Origin: Anthoceros angustus
Taxonomy: Eukaryota; Streptophyta; Anthocerotopsida; Anthocerotales; Anthocerotaceae
Assembly (NCBI GenBank): GCA_010909165.1
Contig: VJWM01000218.1
Span: 124,001-188,000, forward strand
DNA length: 64,000 nucleotides
Reading direction: 5' to 3'
Positions within the stretch are counted from its first letter, which is position 1. Each line of letters begins with the position of its first letter. A program made the position numbers and the translations under genes. This document shows, one piece after another, positions 21,328 through 31,890 of this stretch. Under the pieces are notes generated by a model that was given only the letters and a program-made list of their open reading frames with translations, was not told the DNA's origin and ran no database searches.

Positions 21328-24300
21328 TGTGGAATGGGTTTTGCATCCAAGAAGGCAGAGGCCACATTTACCCTCTATGTCGTTATAGTCCTAGGATTCG
21401 ATCCCAAGGGAATGGTGTTGTGTCAAGGTGTGCTAAATCTATGGATTCTAGACCTACGCCGCTCACTACCCCACCTTCTCCAGCTACTGCCCAAACCCAC
21501 CACCGTGGTAGACTCGGCCACCGTGGCCGGTTGGGGCGGCCCAACACGCCTTCGCGAGTCTATTAAATCACGGCTTCTCTAACACGGACCTAGGGGCTAT
21601 GGGACACCTATATCGCCTCACTTACTTGGAATTTGCGATTCCACCACGCTTCCTCCTCTGTTGATTTTCCCTCACACACTCTCACAATCCCTCCCAGTAG
21701 CGCACTCTCCCTTGAACCTTTCCCTTCCCAATGAACTCTCTCTCGTCTCACGGGCCACAGACCCCTTTCCCTTGGGCCACAGACCCTCCTTGGGCCACAC
21801 GGACCCCTCTCTCATGGAATGAACACACAGTGGCGGTTGGAAAGAGGATCGGAAGAAAACCCGGTCGGTGCTTGGGCGATTCGCCTTCGGCGATTCCGCC
21901 TCGGCCTTCGCGGCAATTCCTACCTCTTTTTTGGCGCTACCTTCCGTTACCCAGGCGTGGAGCTTGGCCACTCCGCTCTCGACCATCCGAGATCTTCCGG
22001 CCTTCTTGTGACGAAGGCGGTCGCGGGCCGTTTGATCTTGACGACGTCTCCAATCAACCCCACGGCGGTTCGATACACGGAAGTTCACACGAAATCGTCT
22101 CTTTGAGAGACACCCAAAGGGTCTCTTATACATCGGCGTGGTCCAACACTCACTTCTCTTTAGTGTCTAAAATTGTAGCTCCTACCACGGCGCCCCAACC
22201 AATCTAAGCAACATGACTCTCGGTGATGGAACTCCCTATCCCTGAAAAACCCGGTCCTAGGCTATCGCGACTCCCCTAAAATCAGCGCCGCCTCCGCGAT
22301 TCTTTGCCTCGCCCTCGGCCCATGGGGACCCCTCTCGCTCTTGGCCTCGCCTCGATCCGAGCGATTTTCCCCACAACCTCCACCTCGCTCTCCTTTGCTG
22401 AATTTCCCTCGCGCCTTCCAGCGGACGTTGCCTTTGTCCTCTATGTCCATTGTCCGCTCCTCCTCATTTGGACAACCATACCGCTCCTCCCTCCATGCTC
22501 GCTGCGCCTCGCTCATCTCTTCCGGCACCACTTGCGGAGGATAGGCGCCCGCTCCTACTCGAAGGAACCAGCAGTAGCGCTGTGGCGGTCAAGATGTCTG
22601 ACCGGTGGTTTACGCCCCTCTGTCCCAACAACCACATACACGTTTAGAGTGAGCACGCTCACCATGCGAGCGAGGACATGAGCATCCTCATCCGGGGCCG
22701 TACTGTCGCCTTCGATCTGAGGTCCTTACCCTCTCCTCCGTGGACAATCACAGGCGGCTGCTGATTCTCCGGGATCATCCCTCCATCTGCGACACTCCCC
22801 GGTGACTTCCCCACCTCGGTTCCCGTTCCACGGCGGTGGCTGGTTTAGCCACCGTGGTTCTTCACGGTGGTTGTTTGGCTCTGCGGTGGGCATTGCTCGG
22901 CCTTTCTTGGTTTGGCCACCTCTCTCTTGACTCGGCCCTAAGCCGTCTCTTTCCGCTTGTACCTCTCCGCTTCTTGAATTTCTCCAAGGCGCCATCGCTT
23001 CCACTGCTCTGGACTCATGAGACCTCATCTTGAAGCTCTTCAATTGTAGCATCGCCCCTTGACTGATTTACTAAAGCTTCTGCGAGTGGACATGTGCCTT
23101 AAGCGCTCCTGTGCCTTGCATAAGGCCGCCCGCACTCCGTCTGCGCTCCTCGGCCGCCTTGCTCTCGCCTTCGGGCTTCCAACTTCTCCTTGAGCAACTT
23201 CTCCTGTTGGCCTTGCACTCGGCCGGTGAGAGCCATGGCTTGATCGAGGAGATCACTGCGTCATGCCATGGCAGTCAAACCACCAAATCCCCAAATTGGG
23301 CTGTCCCTTGCCCATCCGCCTCCACAACAATTCGTATCGGCGGTGTCTCCTATCCCCACCTCGGCCAGTTCGGTGAAATGTCGCCAAAATGTCCGGAGCT
23401 CCGTTGCGGTCTCGGCGTGAAGTTAACCCTCCTCTCCTAGGGGTTGGTGCCTTGCCTCTTCCGCTTCATTCTCCCTAGCGGCGATTCATCCCCCAGGAGG
23501 AGCAACTTGCCATTTCCCTTTATTTTCTCCTCCTTTACCGCGTTCTGCTGTCTTGACTGGTGACCACAGGTGTGGCTGTGGGTTCCTCCTCTGCTGTCCT
23601 CCCTTTTCGATCCCGTTCGACCGTTGCCTTCGCTTCTTACCCTTGGAAACTTCCCCACCCTCTTAGAACCTTCCGAGCGCACTCCCAAGCTTGGAATCCT
23701 TGCCCGAATCCTCCTTCAATTCCTCCTCTTCTACCTTGAGTTCCTGGCTTCCAACCATGCAGGCGGACCGACTTCAACTCGTTAAACACGGAATGTAAAT
23801 ACATGAATCGGAAAAGGCGAAATCAAGGAGGGCCGAGGGAAGAGAGAGTAATTCGCCTTCTCCTCACAGGCTCTTTGAAAATCATCCTCCCCAATCAATT
23901 TGTGTACCCTTGACCACCTCGTGAAGAAAAACCAAGAAGTGATCCGCCATATGATCCACTTAGGTTACAGGAAACACAAAATCCATTTGGCCAATCCCAG
24001 CGTGAACACGAGTTGGCGAGTCACCCGACCATTGTTCACTCTCACTTCCCAGGCTTCATGGCGCGGCTGCGGCTTTCAAGGTCTTCTTTGGGGTCAATCA
24101 CCAAGCTCCCATCCTTGATGCTTCGCCCATACCGAAGAGGGCCAAATCCGATTCTGCGGCCTTTTCCTCGCGTCACCCTCTTGCGACTTGGTCCTTAATT
24201 GCGGCGCACTCTTGCACCAATGCTGTCGTAGCACCATTTCTTCTCCATGAACTTGACTCCACGCACGGTGCCGGCTCTCACTTTCCGATGGTCCATGTTG

Positions 24301-24969
24301 GGCCGCTGCGTGAGTGAGATTTCGGCTCGGGCGCCATCTCCTTCTCGTTGTTTCCCAAAACAAAACCTCGACTACCTGCGGATCAGTCGAGAAGAAAAAA
24401 ATCGAGCCCTCGCGCTCCTTCCACGCCTCCTCGCGAACTTGCGGCGATTTCTCTCCTCCGCCGCTCTGTCACGATCGCGCCTTTTCCTGCCTGAGGCGGA
24501 TTTGGCTGGCGTCGTTATGCAGCGCCCCTCTTCTGCGGCTCGCTCCGCCCCTCACGGAAAGTCGCGACCTCGATCTTGGGTGTGCCTTCTCCCGATTGCG
24601 CTCCGGTGGTAGTCCCGCTCCGCCACTAGGGTTGTAAATTCCCCAGTGCATCGTCCGTTTCTCGGCCACCGTGGTGGAACTAGCCACCACCCCACTTGAC
24701 TACTCAACTGTGGCATATTGTGAGCATCCTAGCATATATAGACACCTTTTATTCTAAAATTCCCAATACCCAAGGACTCTATTTCTACCCCCTCAGGGTC
24801 AAACCTAATTCGAAAAATTATTATTATCTCCAAGGGCCAAGGACCATTCCGTATAAAAGACGACTCAGATGATTCTCAAAGCACTTTGCTATTCTAACAC
24901 ATCCAAAACAAAAAAAATCGTTCATCCTGACACTTGGGAGCGGGGTTAGTGCACATGTGGTCTTCCACA
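21328..24969 (-). repeat. 5' LTR of the gypsy element (3.64 kb)
   Basis: Terminates in TGTGGAA (21328) and TTCCACA (24969). It is colinear with 6341-11204 but without the internal triplication. It is flanked inside by the primer-binding site and outside by ACATC. At 3.6 kb it is large for a plant gypsy LTR. The only TATA-like motif noted is about 230 bases from the transcriptional start side, implying a very long R/U5 if that is the promoter. Confidence 0.87.
24732..24744 (-). promoter_or_regulatory. Candidate LTR TATA box (5' LTR)
   Basis: Minus strand TCTATATATGCTAGGATG, conserved with the 3' LTR. It lies about 230 bases downstream of the LTR 5' terminus on the minus strand and would drive transcription leftward through gag-pol. 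Confidence 0.4.
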
Positions 24970-24974
24970 ACATC
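24970..24974. repeat. Target site duplication, right (ACATC)
   Basis: ACATC follows TTCCACA directly and matches the five bases at 6336-6340. Confidence 0.8.
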
Positions 24975-25359
24975 CAAGAGTTTGTGTGGAGTGGGTGAAT
25001 CACTTCCTCTCCTCCTCCCGATCTGGCTGGGAGTTCCCTGGCGTGTTGGGTGCGTTGGGGGCCTTGTTTGGGCGCAAGTTAATGCCTTGCCCCTCTTCTC
25101 ACATTTCTCGATTGACTTGGTGCGCTTCGTGCGCCACAGAAAGGCTCTTGCTTCGGGTAGACACCCTAGAGTGGGGGGGTCATCCTAATAGCAGGAAAGG
25201 AGCCCTCTCCCCCTTCTTTTTATCTCATTGGGATACTTGTCTCAAGTGGTTCGGGAGACCAAGTGCGAAGCGCAGTGTTCCCGAATGTGTGAGCAGGCTA
25301 GGCTTGGGAGAGTGCACCTCTCTCCCCCGGGCGGGTAAACCCTGCGCAACGTTAGTTAA
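24975..25359. other. Unclassified right flank of the retrotransposon
   Basis: About 385 bases with no gene, repeat family or regulatory motif that I can name. Short open frames exist on the plus strand (for example 24986-25387) but have no recognisable content. Confidence 0.5.
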
Positions 25360-25500
25360 CTCGTCCCCATGCGGAACCAGCAGCTAGGGAGTACTAAATT
25401 TTGCACCAAGGATCTATCATTGTCGGGAGTCAAGACTCTCAGTTCAAAATTGGATTGAGGGCGACCGTCAGAGAGCACCTAGAGCATCGAGCCCCTAAGA

Positions 25501-25690
25501 TGACCTGTCTCACGAGGGTCTAAACGCTCCATTCCCTATTGGTGGGTGAACAATTCCACCTGGGTGAATCGCTTCACAATGATTGGAAGAGCCGACATCA
25601 AAGGATCAAAAGCAACATCCCTATGAATGCTTGCTTGGCTGCCACAAGCCAATTCTCCACGTGGTAATTTTTCTAACAACCTTAGCGTGC
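25501..25690 (-). pseudogene. 26S rRNA-like fragment, copy 1
   Basis: On the minus strand about 190 bases follow nuclear large-subunit rRNA in order: the TTACCAC segment, GGCTTGTGGCAGCCAAGC, TTTTGATCCTTTGATGTCGG, CTCTTCCAATCATTGTGAAG, GTTCACCCACCAATAGGGAA and GACCCTCGTGAGACAGGTC. It includes small insertions absent from real 26S rRNA and is shortened in the AACGTGAGCTGGGTTTAG part. It is a pseudogene fragment, not an rDNA unit. Confidence 0.7.
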
Positions 25691-26189
25691 CAGCATTTGT
25701 GCCCTTTTATTCCAGTCTATGTGTCCCAGAAGCATTGCAATTCTAAATAATTTTGAAAATCAAATTCTTTGCATACGACTTAAGTTTGAAACAAGGTATT
25801 GTACGTTGCAGAGTAGCAGGGTTGCCACGGTCCGCGATTCGTCCGCCCCCTCGAAACTTGTTCCCTCCCAATTGTGTGGCCCCGAACGAGGGATCGAGGT
25901 TGGGAAAGCCACACCCACCCATATTTTATTTTGGACCCAGCTGTATATCAATCCTAGGGTCGGTGGATGAGGTCACTTGCAACATAAATGTATATGTACA
26001 GTGTTGCACGTTGCACATTTCCATTGCTGTGGACTAAAAAAGGCATCGCCCAGACCTGTAAAGCAATTTACGCGGGAAGAGATTCTGGAAGCAAAATCTG
26101 CTGATCTCTTATCCGCGGCGACAGGATACAGGATTTGACGGCGTCAGAGTGCAAGCACGGTCCCGTCTATTGCGGTTAGGTGAACTCTC

Positions 26190-26300
26190 GCTAAACTGCG
26201 AGTGATGTGGCACTCGGGTTCGAACCCCGAGTCTCAGTGGGTTTGAAATTTCTTCCCGTTCCTTGTACTTTCGAAAGTCAAACCCCCAGGACTAGGAGAG
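26190..26300 (+). other. tRNA-like / Pol III B-box element with hairpin, copy 1
   Basis: Contains CACTCGGGTTCGAACCCCGAG, a perfect T-arm-like stem (TCGGG/CCCGA) with the loop TTCGAAC and a Pol III B box. Upstream, ACTCGCTAAACTGCGAGT forms a six-pair hairpin, but its loop does not fit a tRNA anticodon arm and no acceptor stem pairs. It is followed by inverted GGGTTTGA ... TCAAACCC around CTTTCGAAAG. It is possibly the head of a tRNA-derived SINE. Confidence 0.3.
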
Positions 26301-26688
26301 AATGTCTCAGACCCAGCACAGGTGGCACCGCGTGATTGTGAGGAGTGAGCAACGGGCGTAGGAAACGCCGGCCTACACCAGCACAGGCCTATACGGGGCG
26401 GGGCCGCGGAAGGAGGTAACCGCGGGGCACGGCGCGGCTTGATCGGGCGCAGCGAGCTCTTGTGAGGTTCCTTTCCCAGCCACGCCATTCCGTGTGCGAG
26501 ACGAGACCACACGAGGCTGCTTCGCTCGCCACCGCCAGGCCTCCGGGCTCGTCCCCATGCGGAACCAGCAGCTAGGGAGTACTAAATTTTGCACCAAGGA
26601 TCTATCATTGTCGGGAGTCAAGACTCTCAGTTCAAAATTGGATTGAGGGCGACCGTCAGAGAGCACCTAGAGCATCGAGCCCCTAAGA

Positions 26689-26890
26689 TGACCTGTCTCA
26701 CGAGGGTCTAAACCCAGCTCACGTTCCCTATTGGTGGGTGAACAATTCCACACTGGGTGAATTCTGCTTCACAATGATTGGAAGAGCCGACATCAAAGGA
26801 TCAAAAAGCAACATCCCTATGAATGCTTGCTTGGCTGCCACAAGCCAATTCTCCACGTGGTAATTTTTCTAACAACCTTAGCGTGCCAGC
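26689..26890 (-). pseudogene. 26S rRNA-like fragment, copy 2
   Basis: Same rRNA segment as the first copy and closer to real 26S rRNA: it keeps AACGTGAGCTGGGTTTAGAC intact, GTGAAGCAGAATTCACCCAG and five A/T at the TTTTTGATCC site. That this second tandem copy is the less damaged one argues the indels in the first are later losses or sequencing errors. Confidence 0.72.
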
Positions 26891-27391
26891 ATTTGTGCCC
26901 TTTTATTCCAGTCTATGTGTCCCAGAAGCATTGCAATTCTAAATAATTTTGAAAATCAAATTCTTTGCATACGACTTAAGTTTGAAACAAGGTATTGTAC
27001 GTTGCAGAGTAGCAGGGTTGCCACGGTCCGCGATTCGTCCGCCCCCTCGAAACTTGTTCCCTCCCAATTGTGTGGCCCCGAACGAGGGATCGAGGTTGGG
27101 AAAGCCCGCACCCCACCCCATATTTTATTTTGGACCCAGCTGTATATCAATCCTAGGGTCGGTGGATGAGGTCACTTGCAACATAAATGTATATGTACAG
27201 TGTTGCACGTTGCACATTTCCATTGCTGTGGACTAAAAAAAGGCATCGCCCAGACCTGTGCCAAGCAATTTACGCGGGAAGAGATTCTGGAAGCAAAATC
27301 TGCTGATCTCTTATCCGCGGCGACAGGATACAGGATTTGACGGCGTCAGAGTGCAAGCACGGTCCCGTCTATTGCGGTTAGGTGAACTCTC

Positions 27392-27502
27392 GCTAAACTG
27401 CGAGTGATGTGGCACTCGGGTTCGAACCCCGAGTCTCAGTGGGTTTGAAATTTCTTCCCGTTCCTTGTACTTTCGAAAGTCAAACCCCCAGGACTAGGAG
27501 AG
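27392..27502 (+). other. tRNA-like / Pol III B-box element with hairpin, copy 2
   Basis: Identical to the first copy over the T-arm-like stem and the following inverted repeat, carried by the 1.2-kb duplication. Confidence 0.3.
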
Positions 27503-27750
27503 AATGTCTCAGACCCAGCACAGGTGGCACCGCGTGATTGTGAGGAGTGAGCAACGGGCGTAGGAAACGCCGGCCTACACCAGCACAGGCCTATACGGGG
27601 CGGGGCCGCGGAAGGAGGTAACCGCGGGGCACGGCGCGGCTTGATCGGGCGCAGCGAGCTCTTGTGAGGTTCCTTTCCCAGCCACGCCATTCCGTGTGCG
27701 AGACGAGACCACACGAGGCTGCTTCGCTCGCCACCGCCAGGCCTCCGGGC

Positions 27751-28857
27751 TCGTACCCCTGTAGCCCGCTAATCCGGTGCAGCAAGCTCCCGCCTGCGTT
27801 TTCCGCAAGCAATCACAAGCCTAAGGAGCGCGCCTGAGGACGGTGCTGCAATTCTGCTGCAATCCCCGCTTCGCTGCTGCAATTGCCGAGGCCAGAGGGA
27901 ATTCGCGAATCCGAGGACGCGGCGGTGCGGGGGCGCGGCTAGAGCTTCCCGATCTGTGCTTGGACGCGGCCAGGAGCAGAGCTAGGGCTTGGAGAAGGAG
28001 GACGGAGGAAGGGGGAAGAGGTGCAGAACCAGCCGGCGGACTGTCCATTGTAATGCTAATGCTCCTTACCTGCTCGATTTGGCATTGAAAGTGTTGATTT
28101 GGCTTGGTTTGATGTGCGTGGTGGAAATCTGGGGGTTCGGTGTGAGGCATTCTGGGAAGGGGCGGTGTCGGCGGGGTTTGAGGGGGTTGTGGACGGCTTG
28201 GTGTGGCGGACATGGCGCTGGGATGGTAGGATGCTGTAATTGGCTTTGGAGATGGCGGCAATTCGTGTGGCTGGTGGCCGAATGCGCTGGTGCCATGGCG
28301 GTCGGGGAGCGGGTTTGAGTCACGGGGACCGGGGACTGTAGCTGTTCACCGGTCTGGTGTGCTTTGGAGTTGGCGCGGGCCGGTCGTGGTTTAGTTTGTA
28401 TACGCGATTTACTGACTGGCTTTTGCGTTTTGGCGTTTCGTGGTCACCTAGTATGGAGATGCCGAGTAGAGGACGGCCCTTCCGGTCAGTCAAGTGCGCA
28501 GAACTGGTCTAGTCGTGCGCGTGCTGATTCCTGTGTGTGCTGCGGGAGGCAGCTGGTTTAGAGTGACCATGGGGATTCTGTTTTGGAGAGGCAGGGCCAG
28601 TCGCAAGGTTGGTGCGGTCTCGTGGTTGTCGAATTTTGGATGTGTGGCTTTGCTGCCTGTACGCGTTGCCCGTGATGGCTCTGTTTGGGGAATGCTCGGA
28701 AATGGAGTTTAGTATAGGACGTTAAGGTGGCAGGTTGCAGCGTAGATGGAGGGTACAGGAGGAAGGGGTAACTTGTGCTGCTCCCCTGTGTGTGGCAAAC
28801 GGGATTCCACTGTTCTTGTCTCTAAATTGGGACGATCGTTGTGGATGATGAGTGCAG
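27751..28857 (+). other. Probable promoter and 5' leader of the PP2C gene
   Basis: GC-rich, gene-like sequence without a coding exon that I can support. A purine-rich GAGAAGGAGGACGGAGGAAG stretch near 27990 resembles a 5' untranslated exon. The following T/G-rich 800 bases resemble a leader intron ending before the start codon at 28858. Long frames on both strands here lack recognised domains. Exon boundaries in this stretch are inference. Confidence 0.4.
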
Positions 28858-30204
28858 ATGGCCTTGCATTCACAGTCTGCACGTCCTCAAACCTCAAATG
28901 CTGGGAAGGGGTACAGCCAAAATCAACAAGTTGTGCATGGGTTCTGTCTAGTAAAGGGCAAGTCAAAACACCCTATGGAAGATTATCACGTCGCCGAGTT
29001 CAGAAGGGTGAAGGAAAGGGAGCTTGGGTTATTTGCTATTTATGACGGACATTTGGGTCAAAGTGTCGCAGAGTACTTGAAGACTAATCTGTTTGACAAC
29101 ATACTTAAGGAGGTAGGGTTGGGCATCGTTTGGTTCAATTTCCAGTTTGGAGTTATGGGATGAAAATGCAGGGGGCGTGCAGTTGTATTCTTGGCATGTG
29201 AAGGCCATGGTCTGTCGGGATGCGGACTCTAAGGCATGAGAGTTGTGTATTCTGCCATATGTATGTTCCTGGGCTGATGGGTGCCATGTTGCTGGAATCC
29301 AACAGAGCGAGTTCTGGAGAGATCCTGTGAATGCTATGCGAGAAGCTTACCTTAGAACCGATGGCACAATTTTGGAAAAGGCACCTTCTCTCGGTCCTGG
29401 TGGTTCAACGGCTGTGACGGCTATTTTGATTGATGGTAGACGACTTTTGGTTGCAAATGTTGGTGACTCGCGAGCTGTCCTGAGTAAGGGTGGAAGAGCA
29501 ATACAACTCTCTGTGGATCATGAACCCAGTGCTCCGAAGGAGAAAGGAGAAATTGAAAACAAAGGAGGATTTGTCTCCAACATGCCTGGTATGTGTCATT
29601 ATGTCACCATTTTCTTGCGAGATCCTCTGCCAACAGTTGATTCCCTTGATCTTTGATTGTCCTGATATATGTCTTTAACATAACGTGCTATTGGCTCTAG
29701 AATTGGTCTTCTCTGGGAGCTGATCTGCTGCGTGTAATTGCCAAAATTGTATTTGCGAGTAGTAAAATCTGATCTATCACCCTTGCTGGCTCAGGCGATG
29801 TTCCAAGGGTCGATGGACAGCTAGCAGTAGCTCGTGCGTTTGGTGACAAAAGCCTGAAGGTTCATTTGAGTGCTAAACCTGATATTCGGGACGAGTTTGT
29901 GGATCCATCTGATTGTTTGATACTTGCAAGCGATGGGCTTTGGAAGGTAGGTCCTCTCTCCTGCACTCTTCTGCGGAACGGCTGCCTAGTGACCGAGATG
30001 TAAGAGGGTCATCAGATCTTGACAATGGATTTCAAGACTGACCTAGACTTGTGCTTTTGTCTGCAGGTGATGAAAAACCAAGAAGCTGTAGACCTAGTGG
30101 CAAACATCAAGGATCCAGAAGCTGCAGCAAAGCGTCTGACAGGCGAAGCTATAGCCCGGAAAAGCAAAGACGATATTTCTTGCATTGTGGTCCGTTTGCG
30201 GTGA
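28858..30204 (+). CDS. Protein phosphatase 2C, clade-F-like (PAPP2C-type)
   Basis: A Mg/Mn-dependent Ser/Thr phosphatase. There are four exons: 28858-29112, 29306-29588, 29795-29946 and 30067-30204. All introns are GT-AG with phases that join cleanly, giving 275 residues, usual for this family. Motifs in order: [12 protein letters not shown] (residues about 35-47), AIYDGHLGQ (metal-binding Asp), [67 protein letters not shown] and [12 protein letters not shown] (last metal Asp). DGHLG and SDGLWKV, in place of DGHGG and SDGLWDV, are typical of the plant group containing the phytochrome-associated PP2C of Arabidopsis, so substrate choice may be similar (inference). The start is the first ATG before the conserved domain. 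A truncated duplicate follows directly. Likely cytosolic or nuclear; no signal peptide seen. Confidence 0.9.
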
Positions 30205-31890
30205 GTTATGGCTGGCTTTGGGGTATGATGGGTTCAAGTGATAGTGATTAGGTCAATGCCGTCACCTTAGATCTAAGCTTAATTCCGTCAGTTGAGTTAT
30301 GTTTGGGACCAGTTCACTTCTCCTTCGTACATCTGTTTGTGTCGAGGGGTCTTGGATGTGCGGCTATTTTCCGTCTGAGTTGATGACGCTCTAATAAAAG
30401 GATTGTCGTTGTGATAGAAGAGCGAAGGCAAGTCAAAACACCCTATGGAAGATTATCACGTCGCCGAGTTCAGAAGGGTGAAGGAAAGGGAGCTTGGGTT
30501 ATTTGCTATTTATGACGGACATTTGGGTCAAAGTGTCGCAGAGTACTTGAAGACTAATCTGTTTGACAACATACTTAAGGAGGTAGGGTTGGGCATCGTT
30601 TGGTTCAATTTCCAGTTTGGAGTTATGGGATGAAAATGCAGGGGGCGTGCAGTTGTATTCTTGGCATGTGAAGGCCATGGTCTGTCGGGATGCGGACTCT
30701 AAGGCATGAGAGTTGTGTATTCTGCCATATGTATGTTCCTGGGCTGATGGGTGCCATGTTGGAATCCAACAGAGCGAGTTCTGAGAGATCCTGTGAATGC
30801 TATGCGAGAAGCTTACCTTAGAACCGATGGCACAATTTTGGAAAAGGCACCTTCTCTCGGTCCTGGTGGTTCAACGGCTGTGACGGCTATTTTGATTGAT
30901 GGTAGACGACTTTTGGTTGCAAATGTTGGTGACTCATGAGCTGTCCTGAGTAAGGGTGGAAGAGCAATACAACTCTCTGTGGATCATGAACCCAGTGCTC
31001 CGAAGGAAAGGAGAAATTGAAAACAAAGGAGGATTTGTCTCCAACATGCCTGGTATGTGTCATTATGTCACCATTTTCTTGCGAGATCCTCTGCCAACAG
31101 TTGATTCCCTTGATCTTTGATTGTCCTGATATATGTCTTTAACATAACGTGCTATTGGCTCTAGAATTGGTCTTCTCTGGAGCTGATCTGCTGCGTGTAA
31201 TTGCCAAAATTGTATTTGCGAGTAGTAAAATCTGATCTATCACCCTTGCTGGCTCAGGCGATGTTCCAAGGGTCGATGGACAGCTAGCAGTAGCTCTCGT
31301 TTGGTGACAAAGCCTGAAGGTTCATTTGAGTGCTAAACCTGATATTCGGACGAGTTTGTGGATCCATCTGATTGTTTGATACTTGCAAGCGATGGGCTTT
31401 GGAAGGTAGGTCCTCTCTCCTGCACTCTTCTGCGGAACGGCTGCCTAGTGACCGAGATGTAAGAGGGTCATCAGATCTTGACAATGGATTTCAAGACTGA
31501 CCTAGACTTGTGCTTTTGTCTGCAGGTGATGAAAAACCAAGAAGCTGTAGACCTAGTGGCAAACATCAAGGATCCAGAAGCTGCAGCAAAGCGTCTGACA
31601 GGCGAAGCTATAGCCCGGAAAAGCAAAGACGATATTTCTTGCATTGTGGTCCGTTTGCGGTGAGTTATGGCTGGCTTTGGGGTATGATGGGTTCAAGTGA
31701 TAGTGATTAGGTCAATGCCGTCACCTTAGATCTAAGCTTAATTCCGTCAGTTGAGTTATGTTTGGGACCAGTTCACTTCTCCTTCGTACATCTGTTTGTG
31801 TCGAGGGGTCTTGGATGTGCGGCTATTTTCCGTCTGAGTTGATGACGCTCTAATAAAAGGATTGTCGTTGTGATAGAAGAGCGAAAGGGG
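28957..31890. repeat. 1.47-kb tandem duplication of most of the PP2C gene
   Basis: Bases 28957-30426 and 30427-31890 are direct copies, from mid-exon 1 to about 220 bases past the stop codon. The start context TAAAGGGCAAGTC and the end context GAAAGGGGCAAGTGA share GGGCAAGT, and the joint is GCGAAGGCAAGTC. Introns and exons carry small deletions alike in the second copy. Confidence 0.9.
30427..31663 (+). pseudogene. Truncated, frameshifted second copy of the PP2C gene
   Basis: Lacks the first 33 codons and start. Relative to the upstream gene it has single-base or short deletions in exon 2 (TCTGGAGAG to TCTGAGAG; GAAGGAGAAAGG to GAAGGAAAGG) and exon 3 (GCTCGTGCGTTTG to GCTCTCGTTTG; ACAAAAGCC to ACAAAGCC; TTCGGGACG to TTCGGACG). 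A GCG-to-ATG change makes GACTCATGA, a stop inside the GDSR motif. Exon 4 (31526-31663) is intact and identical. It cannot encode a phosphatase as read, unless the indels are sequencing errors. Confidence 0.88.

Larger units (their letters stand above)
18866..21655. repeat. 1.4-kb tandem duplication across the primer-binding site/LTR junction
   Basis: Bases 18866-20282 and 20283-21655 are direct copies, each containing gag N-terminal sequence, the primer-binding site and the first about 0.33 kb of the LTR. The joint reads TTTCCTCCTCCGAGGAACTTTC. Start and end share a TTCCTCCTC-like tract. This mirrors the duplication at the other end of the element, which also crosses an LTR boundary. Confidence 0.85.
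6341..24969 (-). mobile_element. Ty3/gypsy LTR retrotransposon, 18.6 kb, structurally complete but decayed
   Basis: Both LTRs begin TGTGGAA and end TTCCACA (perfect 7-base inverted termini), and an ACATC target duplication flanks the whole. Read on the minus strand the order is 5' LTR (24969-21328), primer-binding site, gag, protease, reverse transcriptase, RNase H, integrase, polypurine tract, 3' LTR (11204-6341). RT and RNase H preceding integrase is the Ty3/gypsy order. No chromodomain was seen after the integrase and no envelope gene is visible, which suggests a non-chromovirus lineage (inference). Every domain is broken by frameshifts and several segments are tandemly duplicated, so it cannot be autonomous as read. 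Confidence 0.88.
25360..27750. repeat. 1.2-kb tandem duplication of intergenic repeat DNA
   Basis: Bases 25360-26547 and 26548-27750 are direct copies beginning CTCGTCCCCATGCGGAACC. The second ends at CTCGTACCCCTG, so start and end share CTCGT plus CCC. Each copy contains a 26S rRNA-like piece and a Pol III B-box-like motif. The copies are about 98-99 percent alike by eye, with indels in and near the rRNA-like part. There is no convincing coding sequence; the Pro/Arg-rich minus frames in the 3' part are featureless. Confidence 0.88.

Noticed and set aside
26190-26260. A functional tRNA gene
   Set aside because: T-arm and B box are good, but no acceptor stem pairs and the upstream hairpin has the wrong loop for an anticodon arm.
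25501-26890. A functional 26S rRNA gene or rDNA unit
   Set aside because: Only about 200 bases resemble rRNA, with insertions and deletions, and no 18S, 5.8S or spacer sequence accompanies them.
27821-28261. Pro-rich 146-codon minus-strand frame opposite the PP2C leader
   Set aside because: Antisense shadow of GC-rich leader sequence; no family resemblance.
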